Below, one piece after another: positions 49,376 through 61,300 of a stretch of 64,000 nt of DNA. The DNA lies in contig OX940863.1 of assembly GCA_954871525.1 (NCBI GenBank), forward strand, positions 24,750,001 through 24,814,000, given 5' to 3'. The stretch's first letter is position 1, and every line of letters begins with the position of its first letter. The position numbers were made by a program, and so were the translations under genes. The notes under the pieces are model-generated. The model searched no databases. It was not told the DNA's origin and worked only from the letters and a program-made list of their open reading frames with translations. Source of the stretch: Parietaria judaica (Eukaryota > Streptophyta > Magnoliopsida > Rosales > Urticaceae).

Positions 49376-51488
49376 TATATCATCAAAGCATAGTAGCTGA
49401 AGCATTTGGAAGCCTCCGACTCTGAAAATTAGCTCATCTCCTTCATAACAACTCTTGTTGAATAGAAGACGTACTAGATTGGGCAAAGTTTGAAGAGATT
49501 CGAGTGGATCACTCTTCAACTTGCAGTTCTCGAAGAACAAAGTGGCTAGGCTTTTAAGCTTGTCAGATATCCAACTTGGTAGTTTCGTCAAATGTCCATT
49601 CACAATCAATTCCTCAAGGCTCGGAGGTGGTGATGACATATGTTGCACGTCCAGGATTTCATCGTCATCAGTTGATTCCATAAGTAATAGACGAAGGTGA
49701 GTCATTTGCTCGATGGAAGAGCAGAAAATGGGTCCGTGTTCTTCTCTCAGTTCTTGGACAGCTAGACCCTTTAATTGCTTCAGCTTTCCCAGGGATTTAA
49801 TGAAATCCAAACCACATTGACCCACTTTGATAGTATGAAGAGTTTGCAAGGAGGTTAGAGCGTGGATCCCTGCTGGAACCCTAACACCAATTCGAGAGCC
49901 ATTTGAGTCTTTACGAAATGCCATAAGATGCCGCAGACCACGAATCTGAAGAATCTCATCTGGCAGCTCCTCGACTAAAGTGTTTTGAAGATTCAATGAT
50001 TGGAGGTTCCGAAGCCTTCCAATCGAGTGTGGGATTGATCTTATTTTGGTATTGGACAAGTCCAGGCACCTTAGATGGTATTGTGTGGAGATGAATGAGG
50101 GGAATGTGTCCAAAGCTAAGCGAGAGCAAACCAACACCTTGAGGAGCCTTACCCTACGATAACTGAGAAGCTCTGACATGGAAGCGGAACTAATAATAGA
50201 GCCTTTTGAAGATGTATAGATCAATGAGCGGAGTCTAGAGAAGTCGCGGTCTCCTTGCAATTTCTCTAATGATGTATCACTAACTGAAAGATGTCTGACT
50301 CCTTTTGGTACTACTAAATTTTGCTCATCCATTGTTGCGGCAAAGTTTTGATTCTTAGATTTACGAAGAAGAACTTCACGCACAAGGTCGTGGACTTGAA
50401 ACCCATAGTAGTCTTCTCCTGCTTCATTTTTTTCAACCAGTTGAATTAGGCTTCTATCAAAGAGCTCACTGAAGTAGAGGTCCGCTACTTCGTCCGATGT
50501 TGCATTGCCCATTTGTTGAACAAAACCTTCTGCAATCCATAGATCAGCTATGTATCCCCTGTTATAACTGATGTCTTCTGGGAACATGCTCAAATACAGG
50601 ACACACGATTTCAAATGATAAGGCAAGTCATTGAAACTCAGTGATAGTATTTTTTCCATATCACTAAGTTGATCGTTGCCGAATAGTTCACCCTCCAAAT
50701 TACGCCGAACTCTGAGCCATTCTTTTGTGCTTGCGTGTTTTGAAGCCAACAAACCGCTAATTGAAATAATTGCAAGAGGCAGTCCCTTGCATCTCTCAAG
50801 AATAAGCCGAGAATCTTCCACAAGCTGATCAGGGCATTGCTTCCCACGAAAGACTCTTGCACAAAAAAGATTCCAAGATTCATCCTCACTCAATGGGGCT
50901 AATGCATAGATGTTGCCTCCAAATATATCGCTAGTGACCTTGTTGGCGACATCGCTGATACGCGTTGTGACAACAACGCGGCTACCATAATAATTTTCAG
51001 GAAATGCATATTTGAGTGACTCCCAGACATTTATATCCCAGGCGTCATCAAGAACAATAAGATACCTTGATTTACGCAAGAAATATTGAATATCCTCCTT
51101 GAGCGAATGAATGTTCTTCAAGGAGCACGTCTCTTCAAGAATTGGATTGCCAATCTGTTTGATGATATCCAACAAAACCTCGCGTTCATTGAAAGACTGG
51201 GAAACCGTGACCCAAGTGCGAAGTATGAAGATCTGCTTGACTTGATCATCTATGTAGACTTGGTTCACGAGAGTGGTTTTTCCCAAACCTCCCATACCTT
51301 GCACGGCTATAACTTGGACGCTACGGCTTTCTTGAGAATCCTCAAGAACCCAACCGAGTAGTTTCGCTTTTGGGCTTTCAATGCCTACTAGCTGAGTTTC
51401 TGGTACAAGGCGCACATTGTCCCTCAAGCCGGATGAGAAATGCGCTGAGCTCGAGCCAGTTTGCGATGAGCCCCAGTTATGGATGTAC
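49100..51488 (-). CDS. RPM1-like NB-ARC-LRR disease resistance protein, lacking its coiled-coil exon
   Basis: One long open exon begins at a splice acceptor (51489-51493 reads CCAAG on the minus strand) and runs about 795 codons to the stop at 49100. NB-ARC motifs in order: GMGGLGKTT (P-loop), YLIVLDDAWD (kinase 2), SRVVVTTR (RNBS-B), CKGLPLAI, CVLYLSMFPED (RNBS-D) and VHDLVREVL (MHD position reads VHD). Leucine-rich repeats follow, e.g. LRCLDLSNTKIRSIPHSIG and LQSLNLQNTLVEELPDEI. The family acts as cytosolic or plasma-membrane immune receptors. No ATG precedes the NB-ARC part. The expected coiled-coil exon upstream is missing because the intron runs into retroelement sequence near 51.7 kb. 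It is therefore either a truncated gene or the downstream part of a transcript starting in the exon at 55.1-55.5 kb. Confidence 0.85.
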
Positions 51489-51699
51489 CTTGGGATGTAC
51501 GAAAAGTGCCCGAAAACTAAATTTAGTGCAGAAAACCAAATTTACCGAACCAAAATTTGATTTTATTGGATAAAATGCGGTAGTACAACAACAAGCGCTA
51601 ATCGGCCCACTTATTATTTTATTTGTCAACTATTGTTTTACCAAGGGTACTACCTATTTTACCATATTTTTAGTATTGTATTTTTTCCCCATTCTAGTT

Positions 51700-53340
51700 G
51701 TAAGGAGTGGCTAGTAAAACTTACATATGTGCAAAACTTGTATTATAAATCCATTGATGTTTAATAGAATTGATGAAAGCCCCTTTAAAGGAGTAGTGCA
51801 GCTAATTGAATACTAATTATTAGTGTATCGTTAATGCAATGCTGAAGGACCTTGAATTTATGGAAACATGAGACTTCCGTGTTGAAAAATGTCGCAAAAT
51901 TAGAGGATTTCGGGTGGAAAAACGGCCCAACATGCAAAACTCAAGGCTTTGCCCTAAGGTCATGACTTTTTGCGCTTAAATCAGCACTTCTATTTTTTGG
52001 CACTCCTTTGCATTTATGAGAGAACCTCGTATTCTAGGTTTTATTTTTTGACAATTTCCTAGTTTTTCTCACGCTTTAAATGTTGGTATCTAGTTCTGTT
52101 TGTGATTTCGGGTGACAAGAGGCAGCCATTGATGAAATAAAGTTCGAGCTATTTTGCTTGAGAAAAGTTGAATTTTCTATTCGCAGAGACGCGTTCGTAA
52201 TCACCGTAGTTTCGCTCTACATAAGTTGGTATCAGAACCACTCATTTTTGTGCAGAGCCACCGAAGAAGCGAGCCGTTCACGAAGATTTCGTAGAGGATA
52301 TGGTGAGACGAGAAGAGGTCGACGGATTGCGCGCTCAGGTGGAATTGCTGACCCGTCAAATGGCTGCACTGGTGCAGAATCAAATGGAGCAACGACGCCG
52401 AGACGAGTCCGACACCGAGGACGACCAAGCCAACCTGTTCGGGCAGAATTTTGGACGTGCGGCGGTCCCAGAAGATGCGCGAAGGGTAGCGGCATTCGAG
52501 GTGGCTATCCCAGAGTACGACGGATGGACGTACGATGAGGCGGAACACGGAGAGGCCGTGTACGACGAATCAGTTTACGGCGAGACGGAGTATGACGAAC
52601 CCGTGTACGACGAGTATGATGAAGCCGTTTACGACGAGCCTGTTTACGACGAGGCGGAGTACGCCGAAATCGTGCATGACAAGGCCGTGTACGACGACAA
52701 CATCTACAACGAGCAAGAGGAGTCCGTGTATGATGAGGCCGGGCTTGAGGAGGCCGACGAGGACAAGAATCAATTTGAGAGTGACACAACTATATTTCCT
52801 GTTGTTCATATGTCGTGTTTGACCGCAGCGGTGAAGATAGATGTTTTGCGGAGCTCGAGCAACCTTTTCCCGGAAACAAAGCTCCAGACTCGCATTGAGA
52901 AAGAAGTGGAAGAATCCAAAATTATTTTTGGGTTAAAATCCAAGGAGATGCCCGAGGAAGAAGAACGACGTGACAATGTCAACGTGAAGCCAATAACCAA
53001 GCGTGCGAAGGAGCCGCCCGACATAACGATCGCGACGCCCTACTCCGATGAACCACCCGAGTACACTACCAACCCGCCCCAAGAAATTCGAGGATGAATT
53101 TTCTCAATGCGAGAGAATGATGAGGCCAGATATTCACACACGTGCATGGAGCATGCAAGCTGTTTCTTCACCTCCAAGAGTGGCGTATTATATTTTGTTT
53201 ATAATGCTTTGACTATTTATAACCTTTATTGTTGGATTCTATTAGGTTGCACTATATTAGGCAATTAGTTAGGCTTTATTTATTTTAGTCGCTAGGCAAT
53301 TAGTTAGGCTTTATTTATTTTAGTCGCACTATATATATTG
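51700..53340 (+). mobile_element. decayed LTR retrotransposon (Gypsy-like, non-autonomous)
   Basis: A primer-binding-site-like TTGGTATCAGAACCA lies at about 52223, preceded by LTR-like sequence (GGTGACAAGAGGCAGCCATT). After an 800-bp open frame comes TTCGAGGATGAATTTTCTCA with a purine-rich tract (GAGAGAATGATGAGG), and then sequence typical of a 3' LTR start with a 35-bp direct repeat (TTAGGCAATTAGTTAGGCTT, around 53258 and 53293). The two flanks do not match each other, so both LTRs are incomplete. No reverse transcriptase or integrase remains. Confidence 0.65.
52300..53097 (+). CDS. Gag-like remnant ORF with Tyr-Asp-Glu repeats
   Basis: A 265-codon frame starts at ATG 52300, 65 bases after the primer binding site. 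The N-terminus VDGLRAQVELLTRQMAAL is a short coiled coil as in Gypsy Gag leaders. Residues about 75-150 are a run of repeats of the type VYDE with variable neighbours. The remainder is charged and not recognised. It lies where Gag would be, but has no zinc knuckle and no following Pol. It is probably a non-autonomous element protein rather than a host gene. Confidence 0.6.
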   Translation: MVRREEVDGLRAQVELLTRQMAALVQNQMEQRRRDESDTEDDQANLFGQNFGRAAVPEDARRVAAFEVAIPEYDGWTYDEAEHGEAVYDESVYGETEYDEPVYDEYDEAVYDEPVYDEAEYAEIVHDKAVYDDNIYNEQEESVYDEAGLEEADEDKNQFESDTTIFPVVHMSCLTAAVKIDVLRSSSNLFPETKLQTRIEKEVEESKIIFGLKSKEMPEEEERRDNVNVKPITKRAKEPPDITIATPYSDEPPEYTTNPPQEIRG

Positions 53341-55518
53341 GAAGAAGACTTGTAAGTGGAACCATGAATACAGCCCTTTGAAGACTTGAAGATCAATGAA
53401 CGAAGTCTAGAGAAGTTACATTCTCCCTGCAAATTCTCGTATGATATTTTATTAACTAAAAGATGCCTGGCTCCTTTCGCTACTACCAAATTTCGCTCAT
53501 CGATCATTGCGGCAAAGTTTTGATTCTTAGATTTATGAAGTAGAACTTCACGTACAAGATCATGGACATGAAAGGAGTATTCATCTCCTTGATCCTTTTT
53601 AACAACCATTTGAATTAAACTTCTACCAAAGAGCTCACTAAAGTAGAGGTCCGCTACTTCTTCCGGCGTTGCGTTGCCCATTTGTTGAACAAAACCTTCT
53701 GCAATCCATAATTGAGCTATATACGTCTTGGGATAATATATGTCTTCTGGGAACATGCTCAGATATAGGGCACACAAATTCAAATGATAAGGCAAGTCAT
53801 TGAAACTTAGTGAAAGTATCTTACTGATGTCACTAAGTTGATCATTATTGAATACTTCACCTTCAAAATTGCGCCGAACTCTCAGCCATTCTTCTTTGCT
53901 TGCATGTTTTGAACCCAACAAACCGCTAATTGAAACGATTGCAAGAGGTAGTCCCTTGCATCTCTCAAGAATAAGCCGAGAATCTTCCACAAGATGGCCA
54001 GGGCATTGTTTCTCGTGAAAGACTCTTGCAAAAAAAAGATTCCAAGATTCATCTTCACTTAACGGGGCTAATGCATAGATGTTGCCTCCGAAAATATCGC
54101 TAGTGACCTTATTGGCGACATCAGTTATACGTGTCATGAGAATAACGCGGCTATCAAGATTATTTTCAGGAAATGCATATTTGAGTGACTCCCATACATT
54201 CGTATTCCAAACATCATCAAGGACAACCAGATACCTTGCTTGACGCAAATAAGATTGAATATCCTCCTTGAGAGAAAGAATGTTTTTGGAGTACAGCTCT
54301 TCAAGAATTGGGTTGCCAATTTGTTTGATGATATCCAACAAAACCTCGCGTTCATCGAAAGATTGGGAAATCGTGATCCAAGCGCGGAGTTGGAAGATCT
54401 TCTTGACTTGATCATCTCTGAAGACTTGGTTGACGAGAGTTGTTTTGCCCAGACCTCCCATGCCTTGAACTGCTATAACCTGGATGGGACGGCTTTCTTC
54501 AGTATCCCCAACAACCAAACCAACTAATTCCGCTTTTGGGCTATCAATGCCAACAAGTTAAGCTTCCGGTACGAGGCGCAGGTTGTCCCTCAAGCCGGAT
54601 GAGAAATACGTTGAGCTCGAGCCACTCTGCGTTGACCCCCGGTTATGTATGTACCTATGGGTGTACAAAGAGTACCCGAAAACTGAATTAATTAATGAAG
54701 AAAATATAACTTTTCGATACTAAGGTACTAAAATTTGCTTTATTTTGATAAAATTCGGCAAATATGGTAAAAGTGGTACAACAGCAAACGGTAATCGGCA
54801 ATTAGTACTTGTGATTTTTTTGTTGTTGTCAACAACCATCTAAAAATAAATTAATGTTTTTTTGAAGGAAAAAAATAAATTAATTGTAGATGATTCATTT
54901 TACAATATTTGTGGGTACGTAGTACAATTTTATATGAAATTATCAAGAATATGAACTTCAAGTGATATATAATCAAATACTTGTATCCATCAAAATAAGC
55001 GGTAGTCCCGAATTGCTAGTGCATTTACTACCAAATTGCGGTACTACAGTATAAGCGGTAAACGACACTAAATTTTCTAAAACCCGCTCTGAATTTGCGG
55101 TACTACACCCTGATTGTACCTTTGTCGTCGCTCAGATATGACGACTGCTCTAGACTTGATCTTCTGTAATTCAGAAGCAACTTGCCGGCGAGCTTTCAGC
55201 GTCTTCAGAACACGGGTGACCTTCGAAAGACAACCGAAGAGGCCAGACGGTTTGGGATGTTCGAAGCGAATAAGGAACTCATCAATGGCATCCTCGGTGT
55301 CGTAAGCGAGCTCTCTGATTTGCTTGACCCACACTCTGAGTCCTTCGTCGGTGTCTTCCATGGCGTCAGCTTCTCGGAGGAAGGCCTTCATAGCCTCCAA
55401 CTCGTCCCCCTCACTTGTTCGACCTCGCCGCGGAGCCCGCTAAGCTGTCTCGCTTCGTTCTCGAGCAACGCCCCAAGCTTCTCTACCAAATAGCTCACCG
55501 CACCCGGCCCTCTGCCAT
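53310..55518 (-). pseudogene. RPM1-like CC-NB-ARC gene, LRR lost, several lesions
   Basis: Coiled-coil exon 55518 down to about 55110, donor GTACAA, intron to about 54655, then NB-ARC exon to 53310. The CC part reads SYLVEKLGALLENEARQLSG, then FLREADAMEDTDEGLRVWV with the EDVID-like AYDTEDAIDEF. NB-ARC has GMGGLGKTT, YLVVLDDVWN, CKGLPLAI and LYLSMFPED. Lesions: a frame break in a G-run near 55405 and probably another just after the ATG, and a TAA directly before LVGIDSPK (near 54560). Coding similarity to the neighbour stops after FSRLRSLIFKSSKG, where retroelement sequence begins, so the whole LRR is missing. Confidence 0.88.
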
Positions 55519-56250
55519 CTCTTTTTCTCTTGATGGTAATTCAAGAAATCCACTAAGTACGTACAACAAAGTTTTTGTTTTGTCGTAGCTTGCGTGTGAT
55601 TGATGAATGATTCTAACAACCTCTGATGCTTTCATGTTCCCTTTTTGCAGGCATCACGCATGGAATAGGCAAGGTTCATTAACCACGTAACTTGGACATT
55701 TGATCTTCTCTATCATTGTTCTCAACTGGTCGAGATTTTTGATGCAGTGGCCGAAATATAACGGTGACGTCGTTCGTCGTCGAAACGTAACCATAATTGG
55801 AAATGTAAACGTACACCACATTGAACTCCGGCGGGTCTTGATCGTGAGTCCATTATTCACAATCTCTACAAAATATTGGATCTCCGATCAAGCTCGCCAC
55901 TCGACATAGAAGCGAACACTCAAGAGGATTTTCATTTTCATTTTCATTTTAAATAGATACCAAATTACAGTGCAGCCGAATAAACGACGACGCCGTCTAG
56001 ACCGAGACGTACCGGAACTGAAAACCTAAACGTGCACCAAGTTGTTGTTGTTGTTGTTTTTTTTTTTTTTTTTTTTTTTTTTCCGGCAAGTCTTGATCGT
56101 GAGTCCACCACCACCTGTAATTTCGACAAAATCGTGTCTCTGGTCAAGCCCACCACTTGAAATATGAGAGAACAATTTTAGAAAACACTCTTTTTTTTTT
56201 TTTTTTTTTCATTCAAATTATAATTTGCCTTTCTATAATACACGTACATA

Positions 56251-56298
<48 letters not shown>

Positions 56299-56299
56299 G
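55519..56299. other. upstream flank of the NLR pseudogene with diverged duplication
   Basis: Blocks at about 55740-55930 and 55975-56170 share the order ACGACG, CGTACACCA/CGTGCACCA, TCTTGATCGTGAGTCCA, TCAAGCTCGCCACT/TCAAGCCCACCACT, an old tandem duplication. Poly-T tracts lie near 56060-56080 and 56190-56208, and a (TA)n run at 56260-56295. No gene is seen. Confidence 0.55.
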
Positions 56300-56398
56300 A
56301 TCTTTGGATTTCACTCCTACCCTCATGCTGATTCAAACTCAAGACTTCTATCGTCTTAAGTGATGTACTTGTTACCACTAGACCAAGCACATCTTGTC
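56296..56398 (-). mobile_element. SINE-like tRNA-derived sequence with Pol III boxes
   Basis: On the minus strand TGGTCTAGTGG (56375-56385) fits an A box, and GAGTTTGAATC (56330-56340) fits a weak B box about 35 bases downstream, the usual spacing. The minus-strand 3' side runs into a (TA)n tract. It is too degenerate for a working tRNA, so a SINE or tRNA-like repeat is more likely. Confidence 0.5.
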
Positions 56399-57542
56399 AC
56401 ATAATATTTATATTAATTACTATCCTAATGTAATCATTTGACACTTCAAAGGTCATCAATTTAAAGACAATATAAAGATATATAACATATATACAAATAT
56501 AATATGGTTTTGGAATTTATAAAGATAATATAAATGGATGAAAAAAGTTAAAAGTAATTAATTTTTCATAATATATAGTTAAAAATATGAGCAAGTTGAT
56601 GGTTAGTTTTAGAATGGAAGCATAGAATTCAATGTTGAAAGTTTGGACTTATTGGGTATAACATGTCAAGTAACATGTTAACATGTCAAGTAACATGTTA
56701 AGGTCATGTTTAATGTAATAATTAATACATTTTTTATATTATAATTTATGATGTAATTAGGACTGTTTGGTTAGGTATATTGATTAAAGCGTACTTGTAA
56801 TTAATCGTTGAATTTATGTATAAAAAATGGAAGCAATATATTTAATATAATGTATACATCATATAAAAAATTTACGTAAAAATAAATTATTATATATGTA
56901 TTTAATTTATATTTACAAATATGACGCAGTGGAATAATAGGAAGATCGAAGATTGATCTTCAAACTAGAAAAGATAGAAAATTACCAGGATAGTCGTTCT
57001 CGGTCGTTGATTCGCTCGCGAATACCCGAACGGAGAACCTTCCTTCGCCTATTGATTCGCGCACGAATACTAGACTCCGGGCATCCAATCACCGTTGATT
57101 CGCGCACGAATACCGGCCCTTAGGCATCAAACTCGATACTCGCTCACGAGACTCTCGGATTTGGGGAAGAAACAAAAAGCTTCTCAAATTTTCATTTCAT
57201 CAATCTCTCTAACTATTACAAGACACAATGATGCTCATATAGTGCATCAACTAAGAGAAAAACGACATGTAGTTTTGCTAGAGCTAAATGACATGTAGTT
57301 TTTATCACAAAACGACAACAATTAAAAACGACATATAAGTATAAAATATAAAAACGTTCAAAAACAGTAGTAGCACAGCCCGCATCAAAATATTTATTTT
57401 CCGTGAACAAAAATACTAATAATACCTACACGTAAGTGACGTAACATCATGTACGGTACATTAATATAAAATGACTTATTACTCTATGTATAAAATATAA
57501 AATCACCATATTTCTTATTATATCTACATATATATTTATTCT
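56399..57542. other. AT-rich flank with GC-rich direct repeats
   Basis: Three direct repeats of the type TTGATTCGCGCACGAATAC occur about 45 bases apart (57005, 57051, 57095), with a fourth partial one near 57137. The block 57000-57450 may be an LTR fragment. No gene is recognised. Confidence 0.45.
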
Positions 57543-57656
57543 CTATATATAGCCACAAGTCCACAACAATACCCAGGAAAAGGGAAAACATTTGAGATCA
57601 GAGAGTCCCTACACCAAAACTAAAAGAAGAAAAAAAAAACGAGATTAGGTAGAGAT
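57543..57656 (+). promoter_or_regulatory. orphaned promoter and leader of an NLR gene split by the hAT transposon
   Basis: A TATATATA box at about 57543-57551 is followed by about 105 bases of leader-like sequence. The hAT element then intervenes, and the NLR ATG resumes directly after the second target duplication at 62285. Confidence 0.45.
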
Positions 57657-58366
57657 CTCGAGAGTAGTCCCAAAAATGTGGATCCGGTTTAAAACCCGGA
57701 TCCACTTTTTTTTTTTTTTTAAAAAAAACGGACCCGGAACTATCCGGGTCCGGAAAAAACCGGACCTGGAACTATCCGGGTCCGGATAAAGTCGGAACCG
57801 GATATATCCGGTTCCGGTATATTTAAAAAATTAAAAAAAAAAAAATTTGAGTGGGATCTGAGCCGTTGGATCAAATCCATCAACGGCTCAGATCATAGAG
57901 CCGTTGGGCTTTTAACTTTCTGCGGCAAAAGTACCTGCCACGCGTCAGGTTTTGGAGCTGTTGGGGAGGCAACGGCTATATTGCCTCGGGGTCCCCAAAA
58001 ATGACCGTTGGGGCTTTATTACACCCTCTTTCTCGAATTCCTTCACATTTTTCCCTATAAATACCTCATCTCACTCTCATTTTTTTCACACAACATCTTC
58101 TCTTCATCTCAAACTCTCCCAATCTCTCTCTAGCTCTCAAATTTCCGATTTTAATCTATAGTTTAGCTACTTTATATTTATTTAAATACTATCTATTTTT
58201 AGTTTAATACATTGTTTAGGTATTTTAGTTGTTATTAGTTTAGTTTATTTAGTTGTTATTATTATTAGTAATAGTATTAGGTATTTATTTTAGTTGTTAT
58301 TATTAGTGTTATATAGTTTTAATCTAGCTTAATTTATCGTTAATATTAGATTAATTTATCGTTAAT

Positions 58367-61300
58367 ATGTCGAGTGGCAACAACCGTTCTCAAGGACGTC
58401 CCGATGTCCGAGGAAAAGGACGGGCTACTATTCCGTCGCCGAGGTCGATTAATAGCGGGGCCGGGACGGCTTTTAGTCAACATAATTATAATGTCGGTGT
58501 TATGAATCAACACAATGTTCCACTTCCCGGTTCTTCTAGCCAACCGTTACCGGCACATCCTCAATATGTTGCCGGTGGCGTCGGGCCGAACCAACAATTG
58601 TTATTTTCTCAAGGTCACGGCGGTGGTTTTACTAACTTACTCAATTATCAAGGTACAAATATTCCGGAATGGCAAAGCCTTAGCAACGAGCAACAATATC
58701 AAGCACAATACCAACATCAAGCGAATCAAGCCCACGAAAGCGAGGTAAAAATCGAGTTTAATTTGTGATATTAATTTGTCACGTCTCTTGAAAGTCTTAG
58801 TATGCTCTGTGGTTGCGGTTCCGACTGATCTTCCACATCAGAAACGAATTTCTTGAGATTTATTGTTGGTTAATAATCATTTAATCATATTAGTTTAATT
58901 TGTTTAATTAGTTAATAATCATTTAATCATACTAGTTTAATAATCATATTAGTTTAATTAGTTAGTTAATTAATTAATCACATGTCTCTTGAAAGTCTTA
59001 GTATGCTCTGTGGTTGCGGTTCCGACTGATCTTCCACATCAGAAACGAATTTCTTGAGATTTAAATAATCAATTAATCATATTAGCTTAATTAAACTTTA
59101 AATAGTTACTTAAATAAGTTAAAAAAATAAAAAAAAGGTAATTTGTATGTGTGGTGATAATTATGAAGTTCTTATTTGATTGGTGTCTTAGAAAGATTGG
59201 TTTTTAAATAAGGTTTGCTTTGCAATCTCCTCCAAGCTAGCCTGGGAACCTCGGGGAGTTCTGTCTAGAAAAGCTTGGGCCTAAAGTAAGATCATAGCAT
59301 CCTTTCCAGTCGATCTGGCCTTGGAACCTCGGGGAGTTCCGTCTAAAAGAGCTTGATAATTATTTTCACACATAAAAAAATACCATTTTTATGTTTGTTA
59401 ACTTTTTTAATTAACTATATGAAATTTAATTAAATTAATATGATTAATATTTATATTTAATACATGTTAAATTAATATTGTTAAATTAATATTAATATTT
59501 CATTATTTTTTTCAGGGAAATAGGTCGAGGAACCAATCCAACGACGTCGACGATGATGATGAGGACGACGATGCGGATGACCCGAATCAAGGCGATGACG
59601 CCGACGTCGCCGAGGAGGAGGAGGTTCCTGGAGGCAGAGGTCTGCCCCTGCATCCGCCGCCGAGGAAGCGAAAGAAATTAACGGGTTTGGTGTGGCAGAA
59701 CGACTTCCGGCCCGAGTATAGATACAACTACTCCACCAGTTTGGAAGATAGGTACGGAATTTGCGTCCACTGCGGCAAAGAATTCACGGCCCATCCGAAG
59801 AGCAACGGCAACTCCCGCCTACAAAAGCACGCCGAGCGGTGCAAAAGGTTACAGCGGGAGAAAGAGGTAAGTCGTCTATCCGATGAAATATATAGGGAAG
59901 CTGTGGCTGAGTGGGTTATACGTGATGGTATGCCTATATCGGCGCCCGAGGGCGAAGGTTTTAATAAAATGATGATGAAGTTGGTGCCGATAAACTATAG
60001 GGAAATCACGTATTATATAACCCACGAAACGATTCTAAAATTTTATGAAAAGCAAAGGGCCAATTTACATCAAATGTTCCAAAGATCTTCTTACAAATTT
60101 TCTCTAACGTCGGATTGTTGGAAAGGCCATGCTAATGATGATTATATTACCTTCGTAGCTCATTTTATTAATGATCAATGGAATATGGAAAAGCGCATTA
60201 TAGGTTTTAAGCCGATGAGGGTTAGGCACACATCAGTAAACCTAGCCGAGGCTATCATAGAGGTTTTGTCGGATTGGAACCTCAAGGATAGAGTTGTTTC
60301 TATTATGTTGGATAACGCTAGTGCGCATGCCGGTGCCGTGGAAATAATGAAGGAAAGTTTGACCAATCTTAGGGATAGTCATTTTCATCAAAGGTGTGCA
60401 TGTCATATTATTAACTTGATTGTTCAATCTGGTATGAGTGTTATTTCTGGAAGTATCGCGAAAATAAGGGACGTTATTATATATATCCGAGCATCTACGC
60501 AGCGTACCGTTTCTTGGGAAGATTGTTGCAGGACTAACAATTACAGGATTAGAACGTTTCAACCGGACATGCCGATCCGCTGGAACTCGACTTACATGAT
60601 GTTGGATGCTGTCCTACCGTACAAGGAGCTTCTTACGAACTGGATCAACAGCCCGGAGCACGACTACCGCGAAGACATCACTGCAGAAGATTGGATATCT
60701 GCTATCCAATTCCAGGCTTTTCTTCACCTTTTTAATCAAATTACTATTGATTTATCTCACGTTTACTCACCCACGTCTCAAAGAGCTTTGCCCGCTGTTT
60801 TTGATATTTTGTATCATTTTGAAACTGCAAAAAATAATCCTTTATTTGCCAATGTACTAACACCTATGATTTCAAAATTCTAGACTTATTGGAGTTCTGA
60901 AAGGCTTCCGTTTTTATATTGCGCCGCAGTTATCGTAGATCCGACGCTTAAACTTTCTCAATTGCAGGATGTCTTACAAGCGATGCAAGATATGACGGGG
61001 GAGCCCTACATGACGGACAATTACTTCGACGCGGATCAAAAGATGAAGGAACTTTACCAAGAGTACGAGCGAAGATTTACCGAGGCTGAAGATCAGATGG
61101 ATGAAACGAATCCGCAACAACAACAAACTCAGGTCATTTTTTATTATAAGTTTTAATTTCTTAATTTACTCATTTAAATTCTTAATTTACTCTAAATTTT
61201 AATTTATTAACATTCTAAATGTTTTTTTTTTCTTTTCAATATAGGGCGGACGCGGAGCCGGTTCACCATACATGTACAATCACCGGTTATTCTACAACCT

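Noticed and set aside
51427..51427. A start codon for the NLR at this position
   Set aside because: The codon is TTG, not ATG. The frame continues upstream to a splice acceptor homologous to the neighbouring NLR, so the true start was in a lost CC exon.
56375..56385. A functional tRNA gene
   Set aside because: Only the A box fits well. No cloverleaf with paired acceptor and anticodon arms can be drawn.
57000..57145. CRISPR-like spaced repeats
   Set aside because: Eukaryotic nuclear context, imperfect repeats, only three to four units. It is a simple direct-repeat array.
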